Assembly: GCA_020850595.1 (NCBI GenBank)
Contig: JADZEK010000105.1
Span: 22,025 to 86,024 of the forward strand
Length of the DNA stretch: 64,000 bases
Source: Anaerolineales bacterium
Lineage (GTDB): Bacteria > Chloroflexota > Anaerolineae > Anaerolineales > UBA6663
Direction: 5' to 3'
A model generated the notes under the pieces. The model did not search any database. It worked only from the letters and a program-made list of their open reading frames with translations, and was not told where the DNA came from. This document shows, piece after piece, positions 1-9,820 of the stretch (position 1 is the stretch's first letter; each line of letters begins with the position of its first letter). The position numbers and the translations under genes are program-made.

Positions 1-7
1 GGGCGGG

Positions 8-334
8 GTGGCGGGCGCGCTGCTCACCTTCTTGGGCTGGTTTGTGATCTTCCTGTCGCCGGTGGCGGGCGGCCTGGTGGCCGAGGTGGTGCGGCGGGTA
101 GTGGGCCGCCGCCGGGGCCGCAACCTGTTTCTCGCGGCCGCGGCGGGCTACGTGGCGGGCTGTCTGGCGCTCTTCGCGCCCGCCCTGATCGTGCTGGCGC
201 TGGCGCTGCTGGGCGGCGAGGCGGCGGGCGGCGCGGGCCTGCGCAGCCTGCTGGGGCTGCTCTGGCCGCTGGTCTACACCGTCATCGCCGCCGGCACGTT
301 TTACGCGCGGCTGCGCGGCATCAGCGTCGGCTAG
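8..334 (+). CDS. hypothetical multi-TM membrane protein, possibly 5'-truncated by window edge
   Basis: Hydrophobic ORF ending TAG just before recN; frame is open to the window edge. Confidence 0.6.
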   Translation: MAGALLTFLGWFVIFLSPVAGGLVAEVVRRVVGRRRGRNLFLAAAAGYVAGCLALFAPALIVLALALLGGEAAGGAGLRSLLGLLWPLVYTVIAAGTFYARLRGISVG

Positions 335-345
335 ATCACGGCCTC

Positions 346-2112
346 ATGCTCACCGAACTCCACATCACCGACTTCGCTATCATAGACGCGCTGCATCTGC
401 AGCTGCAGCCCGGCCTGGTGGTCTTCACCGGCGAGACCGGCGCGGGCAAGTCCATCATCATAGACGCGGTGGAGCTGCTGCTCGGCGGCAAGGCCGACCC
501 GCTCTTCGTGCGCGCCGGGGCCGAGGCCGCCCGCGTGGAGGGCGTGTTTGCGCTGGAGCCGAGCGCGCAGCAGGCCATTCAGGCCATCCTGACTCGCGAG
601 CAGTTGGCCGATGACGAGAACGAAGAGGCGACCGAAGTGACCCTGGCGCGCGAGGTGCGCCGCGAAGGCCGCGCCGCCGCGCGCGTGAACGGCCGCCTGG
701 TGAGCCTGGCCCTGCTGCGCGAGATCGGCCAGTGGTTGGTGGATGTGCACGGCCAGAGCGAGCACCTCTCGCTGCTGCGCACCCGCGAGCACGTCTTCCT
801 CCTCGACCGCTTCGCCGAACTGGATGAGCAACGCGACGCCTACGCCCAGGTGGTGCGCGACCTGAACGGCCTGCGCCGCGAACTGAGCGAGCTGCGCCGC
901 CTGGAACGCGAGCGCGAGCGCCGCCTGGACATGCTCGATTTTCAGATCAAAGAGATCGAGGCCGCGCGCCTGAAGGCGGGCGAAGACAAGACCCTGCTGG
1001 AGGAGCGCACGCGCCTGGCGAACGCCGAGAAGCTGGCCGCGCTGGCCGACGACGCCATGCGCGCGCTGGCGGCCGGCAGCGACGACACGCCCTCCGCGGC
1101 CGACCTGCTGGGCGAGGCCGCCCGCGCCTTCAACAGCCTGGCGAAGATTGACCCGACCCAGACCGAGCGGCGCGACCTGGCGCTGAACCTGAGCGAACAG
1201 TTTAAAGACCTGGTGCGCGACCTGGAAGACTATCGCGAACAGATTGAGTACAACCCCAAGCGCCTCAACGCCGTGGAGGAGCGCCTGGAGCTGATAAAGA
1301 ACCTGGAGCGCAAGTACGGCGGCAGCATCGAGGAGGTGCTGGCGTTCGGCGCGCAGGCGCAGGCTGAGCTAGACACGCTCACCCATTCCAGCGAGCGCCG
1401 CGCCGAGCTGGAGGCGCGCGAGGAAAAGCTGCTGCGCCGCATCGGCCAACTGGGCGCGCAGCTTTCGGCTGCGCGCCAGGCGGCGGGCGAGGTGCTCGCC
1501 CGCGCCATCGAAGGCGAGTTGGCCGACCTGCGCATGGAGCGCGCCCAGTTCGGCGTCGAGCAGCACCGGCTGGAAGACCCGGCCGGCGCGCTGGTGGAGG
1601 GCCGCCGCGTGGCCTTCGACGCCACCGGCCTCGACCACGTGGAGTTCATGGTCGCGCCCAACCTGGGCGAAGGCCTCAAGCCGCTGGCCAAGGTGGCCTC
1701 GGGCGGCGAAACCTCGCGCCTGATGCTGGCCCTGAAGGGCGTGCTGGCCCGCGCCGACCAGACCCCCACGCTCATCTTCGACGAGATTGATCAGGGCATC
1801 GGCGGGCGGGTCGGCGCCATCGTCGGGCAGAAGCTGTGGGCGCTGGGCGGGTCACATCAGGTGCTGTGCATCACGCACCTGCCGCAGTTGGCGGGCTTCG
1901 GCGACCAGCATTTCAAGGTCGAGAAGGCTTTCGCGGGCGAGCGCACCGTCACCCACGTGCGGCCGCTCGGGGCGGGCGAGCGCATTTACGAACTGGCCCA
2001 GATGCTGGGCGGCACGGGCGACAAGGCCATGGACAGCGCCGAGGAAATCCTGGCCTACGTCGAGCAGATCAAGGCCGCCAGCGGCGCCGCGCCGCCGGGC
2101 CAACTGAGCTGA
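346..2112 (+). CDS. recN: DNA repair protein RecN
   Basis: MLTELHITDFAIIDALHLQLQPGLVVFTGETGAGKSIIIDA Walker A; VASGGETSRLMLALK signature; TLIFDEIDQGIGGRVG Walker B. Confidence 0.97.
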   Translation: MLTELHITDFAIIDALHLQLQPGLVVFTGETGAGKSIIIDAVELLLGGKADPLFVRAGAEAARVEGVFALEPSAQQAIQAILTREQLADDENEEATEVTLAREVRREGRAAARVNGRLVSLALLREIGQWLVDVHGQSEHLSLLRTREHVFLLDRFAELDEQRDAYAQVVRDLNGLRRELSELRRLERERERRLDMLDFQIKEIEAARLKAGEDKTLLEERTRLANAEKLAALADDAMRALAAGSDDTPSAADLLGEAARAFNSLAKIDPTQTERRDLALNLSEQFKDLVRDLEDYREQIEYNPKRLNAVEERLELIKNLERKYGGSIEEVLAFGAQAQAELDTLTHSSERRAELEAREEKLLRRIGQLGAQLSAARQAAGEVLARAIEGELADLRMERAQFGVEQHRLEDPAGALVEGRRVAFDATGLDHVEFMVAPNLGEGLKPLAKVASGGETSRLMLALKGVLARADQTPTLIFDEIDQGIGGRVGAIVGQKLWALGGSHQVLCITHLPQLAGFGDQHFKVEKAFAGERTVTHVRPLGAGERIYELAQMLGGTGDKAMDSAEEILAYVEQIKAASGAAPPGQLS

Positions 2113-2119
2113 GCCAGCA

Positions 2120-3064
2120 ATGGGGTCACTCACCCTGCCGGCCTGGGCGCGAGCCGCCCACCCGATTGTGCGCTACGAGCGCCGCCACTGGCAGGCCTCG
2201 CGCACCTGGCGGCTGGTGAACGTGCTGTTATGGGGCGGCAGCCTGGTCTTCTTGCTCGTGCCCGCTGCGTGCAGCCTGCTCTTCACCGTCGGCTTCACGT
2301 TCCAATCGCCCGCCGAGGTGGTGCTCGGCCTGGGCGGCCTGTTCACCCTGGGGTTGTTCATCGTCACAGCGATCCTCAGCGGCCTCAACGCGCTGTGCGC
2401 CGGCATCCTGGGGGCCACGGTCATCGCCCGCGAGCGCGAGAGCCAAACCTGGCCGTTCTTGCGCCTCACGCCGCTAACCGGCCGCGAGATCGCGCTGGGC
2501 AAGCTCATGGCTGTCTTCTACACGCTCGGCCGGCCGCTCGCCATCATCACCGGCCTGCGGCTGCTCGCGCTGCTCGGTGGGCTGGTAACGGTCATCGTCG
2601 CCTACCTCGTCAGTGGCGCGAACCCTTACGCTTTGGCGGAACTGGCCGCCGCCCTCCAGCGCGACTTGGCCGCCGCGCCCGGCCATGTGTTCCCAGGCCT
2701 GATGCTTCTCGGACTTGGCCTGCTCGTCGGCCTCGTCACCTGGCTGGCCGAGCCGCTGTGGGGCGTGCTCTACAACGGCGTGCTGGGGCTGGCCGCGTCT
2801 ACCCTGGTGCGCTCGCGCGGCGCGGCCGTGGCGGTGTTGTTCGGCGCGCAGTTCGGCATTGCCTTGGGCCTTGTTGCGCCCGCGCAGCAAATCGCCCTGC
2901 TGGCGACGGCTCCGTTCATCGTCACCAGTTCCGGCGCGCCCAACAGCTTTCTCGCCCTCTTCATTGTTGGGTCGCAGGCGGCGCTGGGGCTGGTGCTCAG
3001 TTGGGGCGTGCTGGCCGGCGCGCTCTACCTGGCGCTGCGCCGCGCCGACACGCTGGGCGACTGA
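2120..3064 (+). CDS. ABC-2-type permease-like membrane protein
   Basis: Multiple TM segments; 'VIARERESQTWPFLRLTPLTGREIALGKL' resembles ABC-2 permease cytoplasmic motif; no ATPase partner adjacent. Confidence 0.6.
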   Translation: MGSLTLPAWARAAHPIVRYERRHWQASRTWRLVNVLLWGGSLVFLLVPAACSLLFTVGFTFQSPAEVVLGLGGLFTLGLFIVTAILSGLNALCAGILGATVIARERESQTWPFLRLTPLTGREIALGKLMAVFYTLGRPLAIITGLRLLALLGGLVTVIVAYLVSGANPYALAELAAALQRDLAAAPGHVFPGLMLLGLGLLVGLVTWLAEPLWGVLYNGVLGLAASTLVRSRGAAVAVLFGAQFGIALGLVAPAQQIALLATAPFIVTSSGAPNSFLALFIVGSQAALGLVLSWGVLAGALYLALRRADTLGD

Positions 3065-3084
3065 CCACCCGTAATAACCAAAAC

Positions 3085-3105
3085 ATCCGGCCCCAGTGGC
3101 CGGAT
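3085..3105 (-). terminator. hairpin ATCCGGCC-CCAGT-GGCCGGAT, T-rich on minus side
   Basis: Perfect 8-bp inverted repeat between convergent genes; minus strand continues GTTTTGGTTATT. Confidence 0.6.
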
Positions 3106-3131
3106 GCGGATTGTGGGAGAAACGGCCGCGC

Positions 3132-3383
3132 CTAACGGGCCGCCTCTTGTTCCAGCGCGCGCATGTACTCCCCCGGCAAGTCGTCCGTTTGCTCCTGAGG
3201 CGCGAAGCCGCTGTCGCAGGTGTAACCGCAGATGGTACACTGGCCCTGAACTTCCAGGCCTGCGCCCGTGGGATTGATTGTGGTGACCAGGCCCGGCAGG
3301 TTACAATACGGGCATTCGCTCAAGTTCATCCAGTCAGCGCCTCCTTTCCGTGGCGGAGTTTGGGCGTGCATGTTTTCTGACAT
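3132..3383 (-). CDS. small CxxC zinc-ribbon-like protein
   Basis: CPYC...CTICGYTCDSG cysteine pairs in 83 aa ORF. Confidence 0.6.
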   Translation of the reverse strand: MSENMHAQTPPRKGGADWMNLSECPYCNLPGLVTTINPTGAGLEVQGQCTICGYTCDSGFAPQEQTDDLPGEYMRALEQEAAR

Positions 3384-3441
3384 GCCCGGATTCTACCGGA
3401 CCATGATTAATGCAACATAAGGTGCGCCTCAGGACTGATCG

Positions 3442-5277
3442 GTGAAGCCCAACCACCATGCTGTTTTTCGCCGTCTTTTGCGCTTACCGAGCCGGGCAGC
3501 GCTCATCTGCCTGGCGCTGCTGGCGGCCTGCGGCCCACGCCCCGCCCCCACGCCGCACACGCCCCGCGCCACGCCGGTCAGCGCCGGAGCGGTGGCGATA
3601 GACCCGGCGGGTTTGCGCCTCGCCGCCGTCAACCCCGACTCAGGCTCGGTGACGCTGGTGGACCTCGCCACGCTGACGATACAGGCCGAAGTGGCGTTGG
3701 GCACGGACAGCGACCCGCGCACGCTCAGCTTCACGCCTGACAGCACGACGCTGTTGGTGGCCGAACACGGCGCAGGCACGCTGGCCGTGATTGACGCTGC
3801 GGCGGGCACGCTGGCGCGCACCGTCACCGTGGGCGCGCTGCCCTATGGCGTGGTGGCCGGGAGCAGCCGTGCTTACGTCAGCCTGGCCGGCGCGCCGCAG
3901 GTGGTGGTGGTGGACCTGGGCACGTGGGCCGTCACGGCGGCCGTGCCCCTGCCGCCCTTCCCCACCGGGCTGGCGCTGGCGGCGGGCGAGGCCGCGCTGT
4001 ACGTCACGCACCTGTACTCCGGCGCGGTGAGCGTGCTCGACACGGCCACGCTGACGGTCACGCAGACGCTCGCGGCCGCGCCGGAAGCGAACCTGGCGCA
4101 ATTCATTGCGTTGAGCAGCGACGGCACGCGCGCCTATGTGCCACAGACGCTGGCCTTCTCTGACCGCACGGACCTGGCTTACGACAACGCCGTGCGGCCC
4201 ATCGTCGGCGTGCTGGCCTTGAGCGGCGGTGAGCCTCCGGCCCCACTGGCCCTCTCCACGCCGGAGCAGGCCGTCAACCTGCCCTTTGCCGTCGCGCTCG
4301 CGCCCGAGTGCGCCAGCCCGCCCGCGGCGTCAGCAGAGGGGTGCGCCGCGCGCCTGTACGTCGCCAATGCGGGCAGCGATGTGGTGACCGTGCTCGACCC
4401 GGCCAGCGGCGCAACGCTGGCCGCGCTTCCCACCGGCCGCAACCCCCGCGGCCTGGCCCTGAGCGCGGATGGCGCGCGCTTGTACGTGGACAACGTGCTC
4501 GACGGCACGCTCGACGTTTTTGATACTACCGCGCTCAGCCGCTTGCAGCGGCTAACGCTGACACGCCTGCCGCTGGCGGCCGAGGTGCTGGAGGGCAAGC
4601 GCCTGTTCAACAGCGCGCTAGAACCGATGGCCGCCGACGGCTGGCTCTCGTGCGCCACCTGCCACCTAGACGGCGGCGACGACGGCCGCACCTGGGCCGG
4701 TTTTCCCGACGGCCCGCGCAACACGCCCGCGCTCCTTGTCTCGGCCGCCAGCCTGCCGCTGCACTGGAACGGCAACCTGGACGAGTTTCAAGACACCGAG
4801 GCCACCATCCGCGTCATCCAGGGCGGCGCGGGCCTGATCGCAGGCGACGCGCACCTCAGCCTCGGCCCCGCCAACGCCGGGCGCTCGGCCGCGCTCGATG
4901 CGCTGGCGGCCTACCTGGCTACGCTGACGCCGCCGCCCTCGCCCTACGCGCCGGATGCCGAGACGCTGGCCCGCGGCGAGCGCGCTTTTGCCCGCTGGGG
5001 CTGCGCCACCTGCCATAGCGGCGCGGCCTTCAGCGACCAGCAGACCCACACCAGCAGCATCGGTGACGCGGCGCTGGAACGGAACCAGACCGGCCCGCTG
5101 CCGCGCTTCGACACCCCCGCGCTGGCCGGAGCCTGGGCCACCGCGCCCTACTTTCACGACGGCTCGGCCGCCACGCTGCGCGATACGTTCTTCAGCGTGG
5201 GCTTTCACAACATGGGGCCGGCCATGAACCCCGGCGAAGTCATTGACCTGGTGGCCTACATGCAGTCGCTGCCGTAG
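3442..5277 (+). CDS. YncE-like beta-propeller fused to di-heme cytochrome c peroxidase/MauG-like domain
   Basis: Repeated propeller blades (TLYVANAGSDVVTVLDPASG...) plus two CATCH heme motifs; N-terminal signal/lipobox LAACG. Confidence 0.85.
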   Translation: MKPNHHAVFRRLLRLPSRAALICLALLAACGPRPAPTPHTPRATPVSAGAVAIDPAGLRLAAVNPDSGSVTLVDLATLTIQAEVALGTDSDPRTLSFTPDSTTLLVAEHGAGTLAVIDAAAGTLARTVTVGALPYGVVAGSSRAYVSLAGAPQVVVVDLGTWAVTAAVPLPPFPTGLALAAGEAALYVTHLYSGAVSVLDTATLTVTQTLAAAPEANLAQFIALSSDGTRAYVPQTLAFSDRTDLAYDNAVRPIVGVLALSGGEPPAPLALSTPEQAVNLPFAVALAPECASPPAASAEGCAARLYVANAGSDVVTVLDPASGATLAALPTGRNPRGLALSADGARLYVDNVLDGTLDVFDTTALSRLQRLTLTRLPLAAEVLEGKRLFNSALEPMAADGWLSCATCHLDGGDDGRTWAGFPDGPRNTPALLVSAASLPLHWNGNLDEFQDTEATIRVIQGGAGLIAGDAHLSLGPANAGRSAALDALAAYLATLTPPPSPYAPDAETLARGERAFARWGCATCHSGAAFSDQQTHTSSIGDAALERNQTGPLPRFDTPALAGAWATAPYFHDGSAATLRDTFFSVGFHNMGPAMNPGEVIDLVAYMQSLP

Positions 5278-5286
5278 CGTTGCCCG

Positions 5287-6003
5287 ATGCTCCCCCTCGA
5301 CCGGCAGAACGCCTATCGCGCGCGCTATGCCCGGCTGCGCCCCGGCTGGCAGCCCAGCGGCCCGCAATTCGAGAGCCTCGTCCGCCAAACCCTGCGGCCC
5401 GCCAGCCGTGTGCTCGACCTGGGCTGCGGGCGCGGCGGCGTCATGGAACTCTTCTGGCGCGAGGTGCGCCTCACCGCCGGGCTTGACCCCGACCTGGCCT
5501 CGCTGCGCGCGCACCGCGCCGCCATGCCGCGCGTGTGCGGCGTGGGCGAGGCGCTGCCATTTGCCGCCGCCAGCTTCGACGTCGTGCTGGCTTTGTGGGT
5601 GCTGGAGCATGTCACCCGGCCCGCCGCCCTGTTGGCCGAGGCGCGGCGCGTGCTCGTCCCCGGCGGGCACTTCCTCTTCCTGACCCCCAACGCCCACCAC
5701 CCGCTGCTGCTGGCCAACCGTTTTAGCTGGGCCTTCCCCGCCGTGCAGCGGGTGCTGGTGCCGCGCCTTTACGGCCGCGCCGAGGCCGATACTTTCCGGG
5801 TGCGGTATCAGGCCAACACGCTCGAGCGGCTGCGGGCGCTAGCCGCTGCGGAGGGCTTCACCATCGCCTCGCTGCGGCCACTCTCTGACCCCACCTACAC
5901 CGCCTTCAACGACGCACTCTTTGCCCTCAGCCGCCTCGTCGAGCGCTGGCTGCCGCCCAGCCTGTACGTGCATCTGCTCGGCGACTTCGTGCGCAACGGA
6001 TAG
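5287..6003 (+). CDS. class I SAM-dependent methyltransferase
   Basis: VLDLGCGRGG motif I; ALPFAAASFDVVLALWVLEHV motif. Confidence 0.9.
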   Translation: MLPLDRQNAYRARYARLRPGWQPSGPQFESLVRQTLRPASRVLDLGCGRGGVMELFWREVRLTAGLDPDLASLRAHRAAMPRVCGVGEALPFAAASFDVVLALWVLEHVTRPAALLAEARRVLVPGGHFLFLTPNAHHPLLLANRFSWAFPAVQRVLVPRLYGRAEADTFRVRYQANTLERLRALAAAEGFTIASLRPLSDPTYTAFNDALFALSRLVERWLPPSLYVHLLGDFVRNG

Positions 6004-6076
6004 GGCTACCCTTCCTCGCCTTCGTGCTCATTCGGCTCAAATTCGTGACAATTCGTGGCTGCCACCTTCGGCTCTC

Positions 6077-6105
6077 TTGTCACACCTGACTCGGTGGCCT
6101 ATACT
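6077..6105 (+). promoter_or_regulatory. sigma70-type promoter TTGTCA-17-TATACT
   Basis: Hexamers with exact 17-nt spacer upstream of the 6150 start. Confidence 0.6.
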
Positions 6106-6149
6106 TTGCAACGGTACGCAAAATGCCGGTGATTTCCTGAGTATTGGTC

Positions 6150-7961
6150 ATGGCCCCGCGCCGCTCGCCGTTCGACTGGCTCGCCTGGCTGCTCAACCTC
6201 GCCACCCTCGGCGTGGTCGGGCTGGTCGCGGCCGTCTTCCTCAACCCGGCCCTGGTGCCGCCCGCCTGGCGGCCAATTAGCGGCCAGGCCCCGCCGCCCA
6301 CCGCCGTGGCCTTCGTGCCAGAGACCGCCAGCGCCACGGCCACCCAGCCGGTGGTCTTCCCGACCCTCCCGCCGGAGTGGACGGCCACGCCCACGCTGGA
6401 GTTCCCGCCAACCGAGACGCCCGACCGCTACCCCACCTTTACCCCCAGCGGCGGTCCCGCCCCCACCTTGCTGCCGAACCTGAACAGCACGGCCGAGGCG
6501 GGCGTGGACGGCCGCGTGGTGGCCGACGCGGGTTTCCTGCGGGTGCGCGCCCTGGCCGGCACCGCGGGCGAGATCATCGGCAACCTCTCGCCGAACACTG
6601 CCGTGCGTATCATCGGCCGCAGTGAACAGAGCGATTGGCTGGAGGTCATCGGCCCGGACGATCTGCGCGGCTGGGTCATGGCCCCGTTCGTGGATGTTTA
6701 CATCAATTTGCTCGCGGTGCCCGTCACCGCCGGGGCCGTGCTGGACGCGACCGCCACACCCGTCATCCCCGACGAGGCCAAGGTGTCAGATGCGGGCGAC
6801 AACCTGCGGCTGCGGGCCTCGCCCGGCACAGCCGGCGCCATCATCGGCAACCTGCCCGCCGGCATGGTGCTCGACCTGGTGGGCCGCACCGCCGACAGCG
6901 CCTGGCTGCAAGTGCTCACGGCCGACAACCGCTCCGGCTGGGTGATGGCGCGCTACGTTGACCTCTACATGGATGTGGGCAAGCTGCCGGTGACCGGCGT
7001 GCCGGTGGACGCGGCCGGCACCGCGCCGCCTTCCGGTGGACAGCCCGCCACCACGGTGGTCGTGGCCTTCTTGCCCAGTGCGACCTCCACCGCGAGCAAG
7101 ACGCTCGTGCCGCCCACCCCCGTTCCGCCGACCGCCACCCACACCCCGCCGCCGACGCCGACCAACACCAACCCGCCGCCACCCCCGCCGCCCAGCGAGG
7201 TGATCTTCGGCATCAGCCAGCACTCGCGCGACCTGTACCTGTACGGCCAGAGCCTGGGCAACCACGCCAACGTCTTCGCCAAAATCGGCGACTCGCTCAC
7301 CGTCGCGCCACAATTCTTATTACCCATTGGCTACGGCGCGTACAACCTGCGCGACTACAGCGGCTTGCAGGAGGCGGTCAACTTCTTCGGCGCGGGGCAG
7401 GCGCGCATCGGCAACCCGTTTGTGAACACCTCGCTGGCGGCCAAGGGCGGCTGGTCATCGTTCTCGCTGGTGGCCGGCTCCACCTCCAACAAGACCTACT
7501 GCGGGAACAACGAGTCGCCGGTGCAGTGCGAGCTGCGCCTCAACCGCCCGGCCATCGCGCTCATCCTGATCGGCACGAACGACCTGACCAGCAGCACGGC
7601 CGAGGGCTACCAGGCCAACCTGCGCCGCATCGTGGCCGACTGCGTCAGCCAGGGCGTCATCCCGGTGCTGAGCACGCTGCCGCCCTACCTGCGCGCGGGC
7701 TACGAGGGCTACGCGGGCCGCGTGGCTGAGTTCAACGGCTACATCATCGCCATCGCGCAAGAGAACGACCTGCCGGTGTGGAACCTGTGGGCCGCCGTGC
7801 AGAGCCTGCCCAACCGGGGCCTGGGCGGCGACGGCGTGCACCTCTCCGTGGCGCCCGACGCGGCCGACTTCACCGCCGCCAACCTGCAATACGGCAGCAC
7901 CGTGCGCAACCTCACCGCGCTCCAGCTCCTCGATGCCCTGTGGCGCGGCGTGATGCAGTAG
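6150..7961 (+). CDS. membrane-anchored protein with two SH3b domains, T/P-rich linkers and C-terminal SGNH-like domain
   Basis: ORF from 6144 (TTG) or 6150 (ATG); two 'LRVRA/LRLRASPGTAGxIIGNL' SH3b repeats; GDSL block 'KIGDSLT', 'LIGTNDL', 'DGVHL'. Confidence 0.8.
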   Translation: MAPRRSPFDWLAWLLNLATLGVVGLVAAVFLNPALVPPAWRPISGQAPPPTAVAFVPETASATATQPVVFPTLPPEWTATPTLEFPPTETPDRYPTFTPSGGPAPTLLPNLNSTAEAGVDGRVVADAGFLRVRALAGTAGEIIGNLSPNTAVRIIGRSEQSDWLEVIGPDDLRGWVMAPFVDVYINLLAVPVTAGAVLDATATPVIPDEAKVSDAGDNLRLRASPGTAGAIIGNLPAGMVLDLVGRTADSAWLQVLTADNRSGWVMARYVDLYMDVGKLPVTGVPVDAAGTAPPSGGQPATTVVVAFLPSATSTASKTLVPPTPVPPTATHTPPPTPTNTNPPPPPPPSEVIFGISQHSRDLYLYGQSLGNHANVFAKIGDSLTVAPQFLLPIGYGAYNLRDYSGLQEAVNFFGAGQARIGNPFVNTSLAAKGGWSSFSLVAGSTSNKTYCGNNESPVQCELRLNRPAIALILIGTNDLTSSTAEGYQANLRRIVADCVSQGVIPVLSTLPPYLRAGYEGYAGRVAEFNGYIIAIAQENDLPVWNLWAAVQSLPNRGLGGDGVHLSVAPDAADFTAANLQYGSTVRNLTALQLLDALWRGVMQ

Positions 7962-7994
7962 GCTGGAGGCCGCCGCCCGGCCATCCAGCCTTGT

Positions 7995-8000
7995 TATAAT
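7995..8000 (+). promoter_or_regulatory. -10 element TATAAT 6 nt before ATG of 8007 gene
   Basis: ttgtTATAATggccccATG. Confidence 0.5.
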
Positions 8001-8006
8001 GGCCCC

Positions 8007-8570
8007 ATGCGCTTTGCCTGGCTCGTGCTGCTTGCCGCCATGCTCACCTTGGTCAGTTGCAGCCCATCCACTCCGCTAGCCCCCACGGCCACTAGTCCCG
8101 CGGCGACGCTGACGCCTGTTCCAACGCAGGTTCTGCCAACGGCGACTGACCTGCCGCCCAGCGCAACACCCAGCCCGGCTCCAAGCGCCACAGTGTCGGC
8201 AACGCCGGGCGGCCCGACGCCTACCACCGGGCCAACCGCCACCCCCACGCTCGACCCAGCGCTCGCCGTCATCTACGATTACCTGGCCGCCCGCGCCGCC
8301 GCCGACGTGGAGGCCGTGACCGCCCTGGCCTGTGACGCCTTCGACAGCCAGGCCGTCACCGAGGCCATCTCGTTTCGCTCCATGAACGCCAAGCTCAACA
8401 ACGACCTGGAGTGCAGCGTCAGCGGCGCGGAGGGCGACTACACGCTGGTGGCCTGCGTGGGCACCATGACCACCACCTACGGCCCGGACTCAAAGGTCTG
8501 GGACCTGTCGAACGCCATCTACCGGGCCGCGCTCGAAAACGGGGCCTGGACCATGTGTGGGTATCAGTAA
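8007..8570 (+). CDS. lipoprotein, unknown function
   Basis: Signal peptide with lipobox LTLVSC; T/P-rich linker; compact C-terminal domain. Confidence 0.7.
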   Translation: MRFAWLVLLAAMLTLVSCSPSTPLAPTATSPAATLTPVPTQVLPTATDLPPSATPSPAPSATVSATPGGPTPTTGPTATPTLDPALAVIYDYLAARAAADVEAVTALACDAFDSQAVTEAISFRSMNAKLNNDLECSVSGAEGDYTLVACVGTMTTTYGPDSKVWDLSNAIYRAALENGAWTMCGYQ

Positions 8571-8595
8571 GCGTTGCGTTGAGGGGTAACAAGGA

Positions 8596-9768
8596 GTGTC
8601 TGCCGTGCCGGTTGTAACGTCTCCTCGGGTGCGCCGCGCCCTCGCGGCAGCGGTGCTGTTCATGCTGCTGGCCCTGCCCCTGCAAGCCGCCGCCGCCACT
8701 GGGGTCACCTTCACGCTGGCCCGCAAGAGCGCCTTCGCGCATACCACCACCGACATGCTCAGCCAGCGGGCCGCCTCGCTCTTCCAGGGCCAAACCTACG
8801 CCGTCACCGGCCGCAGCGCCGATAGTCTGTGGGTGCGGCTCGATATGGCCGGCCTGCACACCGAAGCCTGGATACTAGTCGCGTTTGGCACGATCAGCGG
8901 CGACCTGGCGCGCGTGCCGGTCGTCACCCCCAGCGCCGGGGCGGCCCCCACGGCCGCCATCAGCGCCGGGACGGGCGTAAGCGCGACCACGGGCCTGACC
9001 ACGACGGTCGAAGCTACGCCGCTGCCCGCCAGCAGCTACTTCCCCACCGACCTGCCCGTCATCCCCACCGTCAGCCAGACGGCGCGCGACATCTACCAGC
9101 GCGGGCTGGCGCTGGGCAACAACCCCAACGCCTTCTCCAAGGTGGGCGACTGCCAGTCGGTCGTGCCCTACTTCCTGGCTGCTTTCGATTACGGCAACTA
9201 CGCCCTCGGCCCCTACGCCGGGCTGCAAGCGACCATAGATAATTTCTCCGGCTCGTGGGCGCGCGAGAGCATCGCCACCAACCGCGGCTTCAACGTCGCC
9301 ACGGTGTTCGTGCCGCTGTGGGCCGACCCAGAGCGCTGCCTGCGCAACGAGTCGCCGCTGGCGTGCGAGCTGCGCCTCAACCGGCCGAGCTTCGTCCTCA
9401 TCACCATGGAAACGTGGTGGGGGGGCGACCCGAGCGGCTACGAAAGCTACCTGCGCCGCATCGTCGAGGCCGCCATCGCCCGCGGCAGCGTGCCCATCCT
9501 GGGCACCAAGGCCGATAACATCGAGGGCAACGGAGGCATCAACGGCGTCATCGTCAAGCTGGCGCAGGAGTACGATGTGCCGCTGTGGAACTTCTGGGCC
9601 GCCGTGCAGCCGTTGCCTAACCACGGCCTGCACCCCGATGGCTTCCACCTGACCTGGGAGCGCAACTACTACGACAACCCGGCCAACCTGCAATATGCCT
9701 GGCCCATCCGCAACCTGACCGCCGCGCAAGCCATCGAGGCCGTTTGGCGCGGCGTCAGCGCGCCGTAG
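8596..9768 (+). CDS. secreted SGNH-like paralog of 6150 gene (degenerate catalytic motifs)
   Basis: GTG start (8596, or 8605 with better RBS spacing); C-terminus aligns by eye with the 6150 product; KVGDCQS replaces KIGDSLT. Confidence 0.8.
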   Translation: MSAVPVVTSPRVRRALAAAVLFMLLALPLQAAAATGVTFTLARKSAFAHTTTDMLSQRAASLFQGQTYAVTGRSADSLWVRLDMAGLHTEAWILVAFGTISGDLARVPVVTPSAGAAPTAAISAGTGVSATTGLTTTVEATPLPASSYFPTDLPVIPTVSQTARDIYQRGLALGNNPNAFSKVGDCQSVVPYFLAAFDYGNYALGPYAGLQATIDNFSGSWARESIATNRGFNVATVFVPLWADPERCLRNESPLACELRLNRPSFVLITMETWWGGDPSGYESYLRRIVEAAIARGSVPILGTKADNIEGNGGINGVIVKLAQEYDVPLWNFWAAVQPLPNHGLHPDGFHLTWERNYYDNPANLQYAWPIRNLTAAQAIEAVWRGVSAP

Positions 9769-9820
9769 CGCTGCGGCGCTACACTGCGGCCTTAGCCACC
9801 ATTCGCTGAAGGACATTCGC

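Noticed and set aside
4666-5700. 344-aa minus-strand ORF spanning the cytochrome and methyltransferase genes
   Set aside because: Crosses two well-supported plus-strand genes; compositionally a shadow frame
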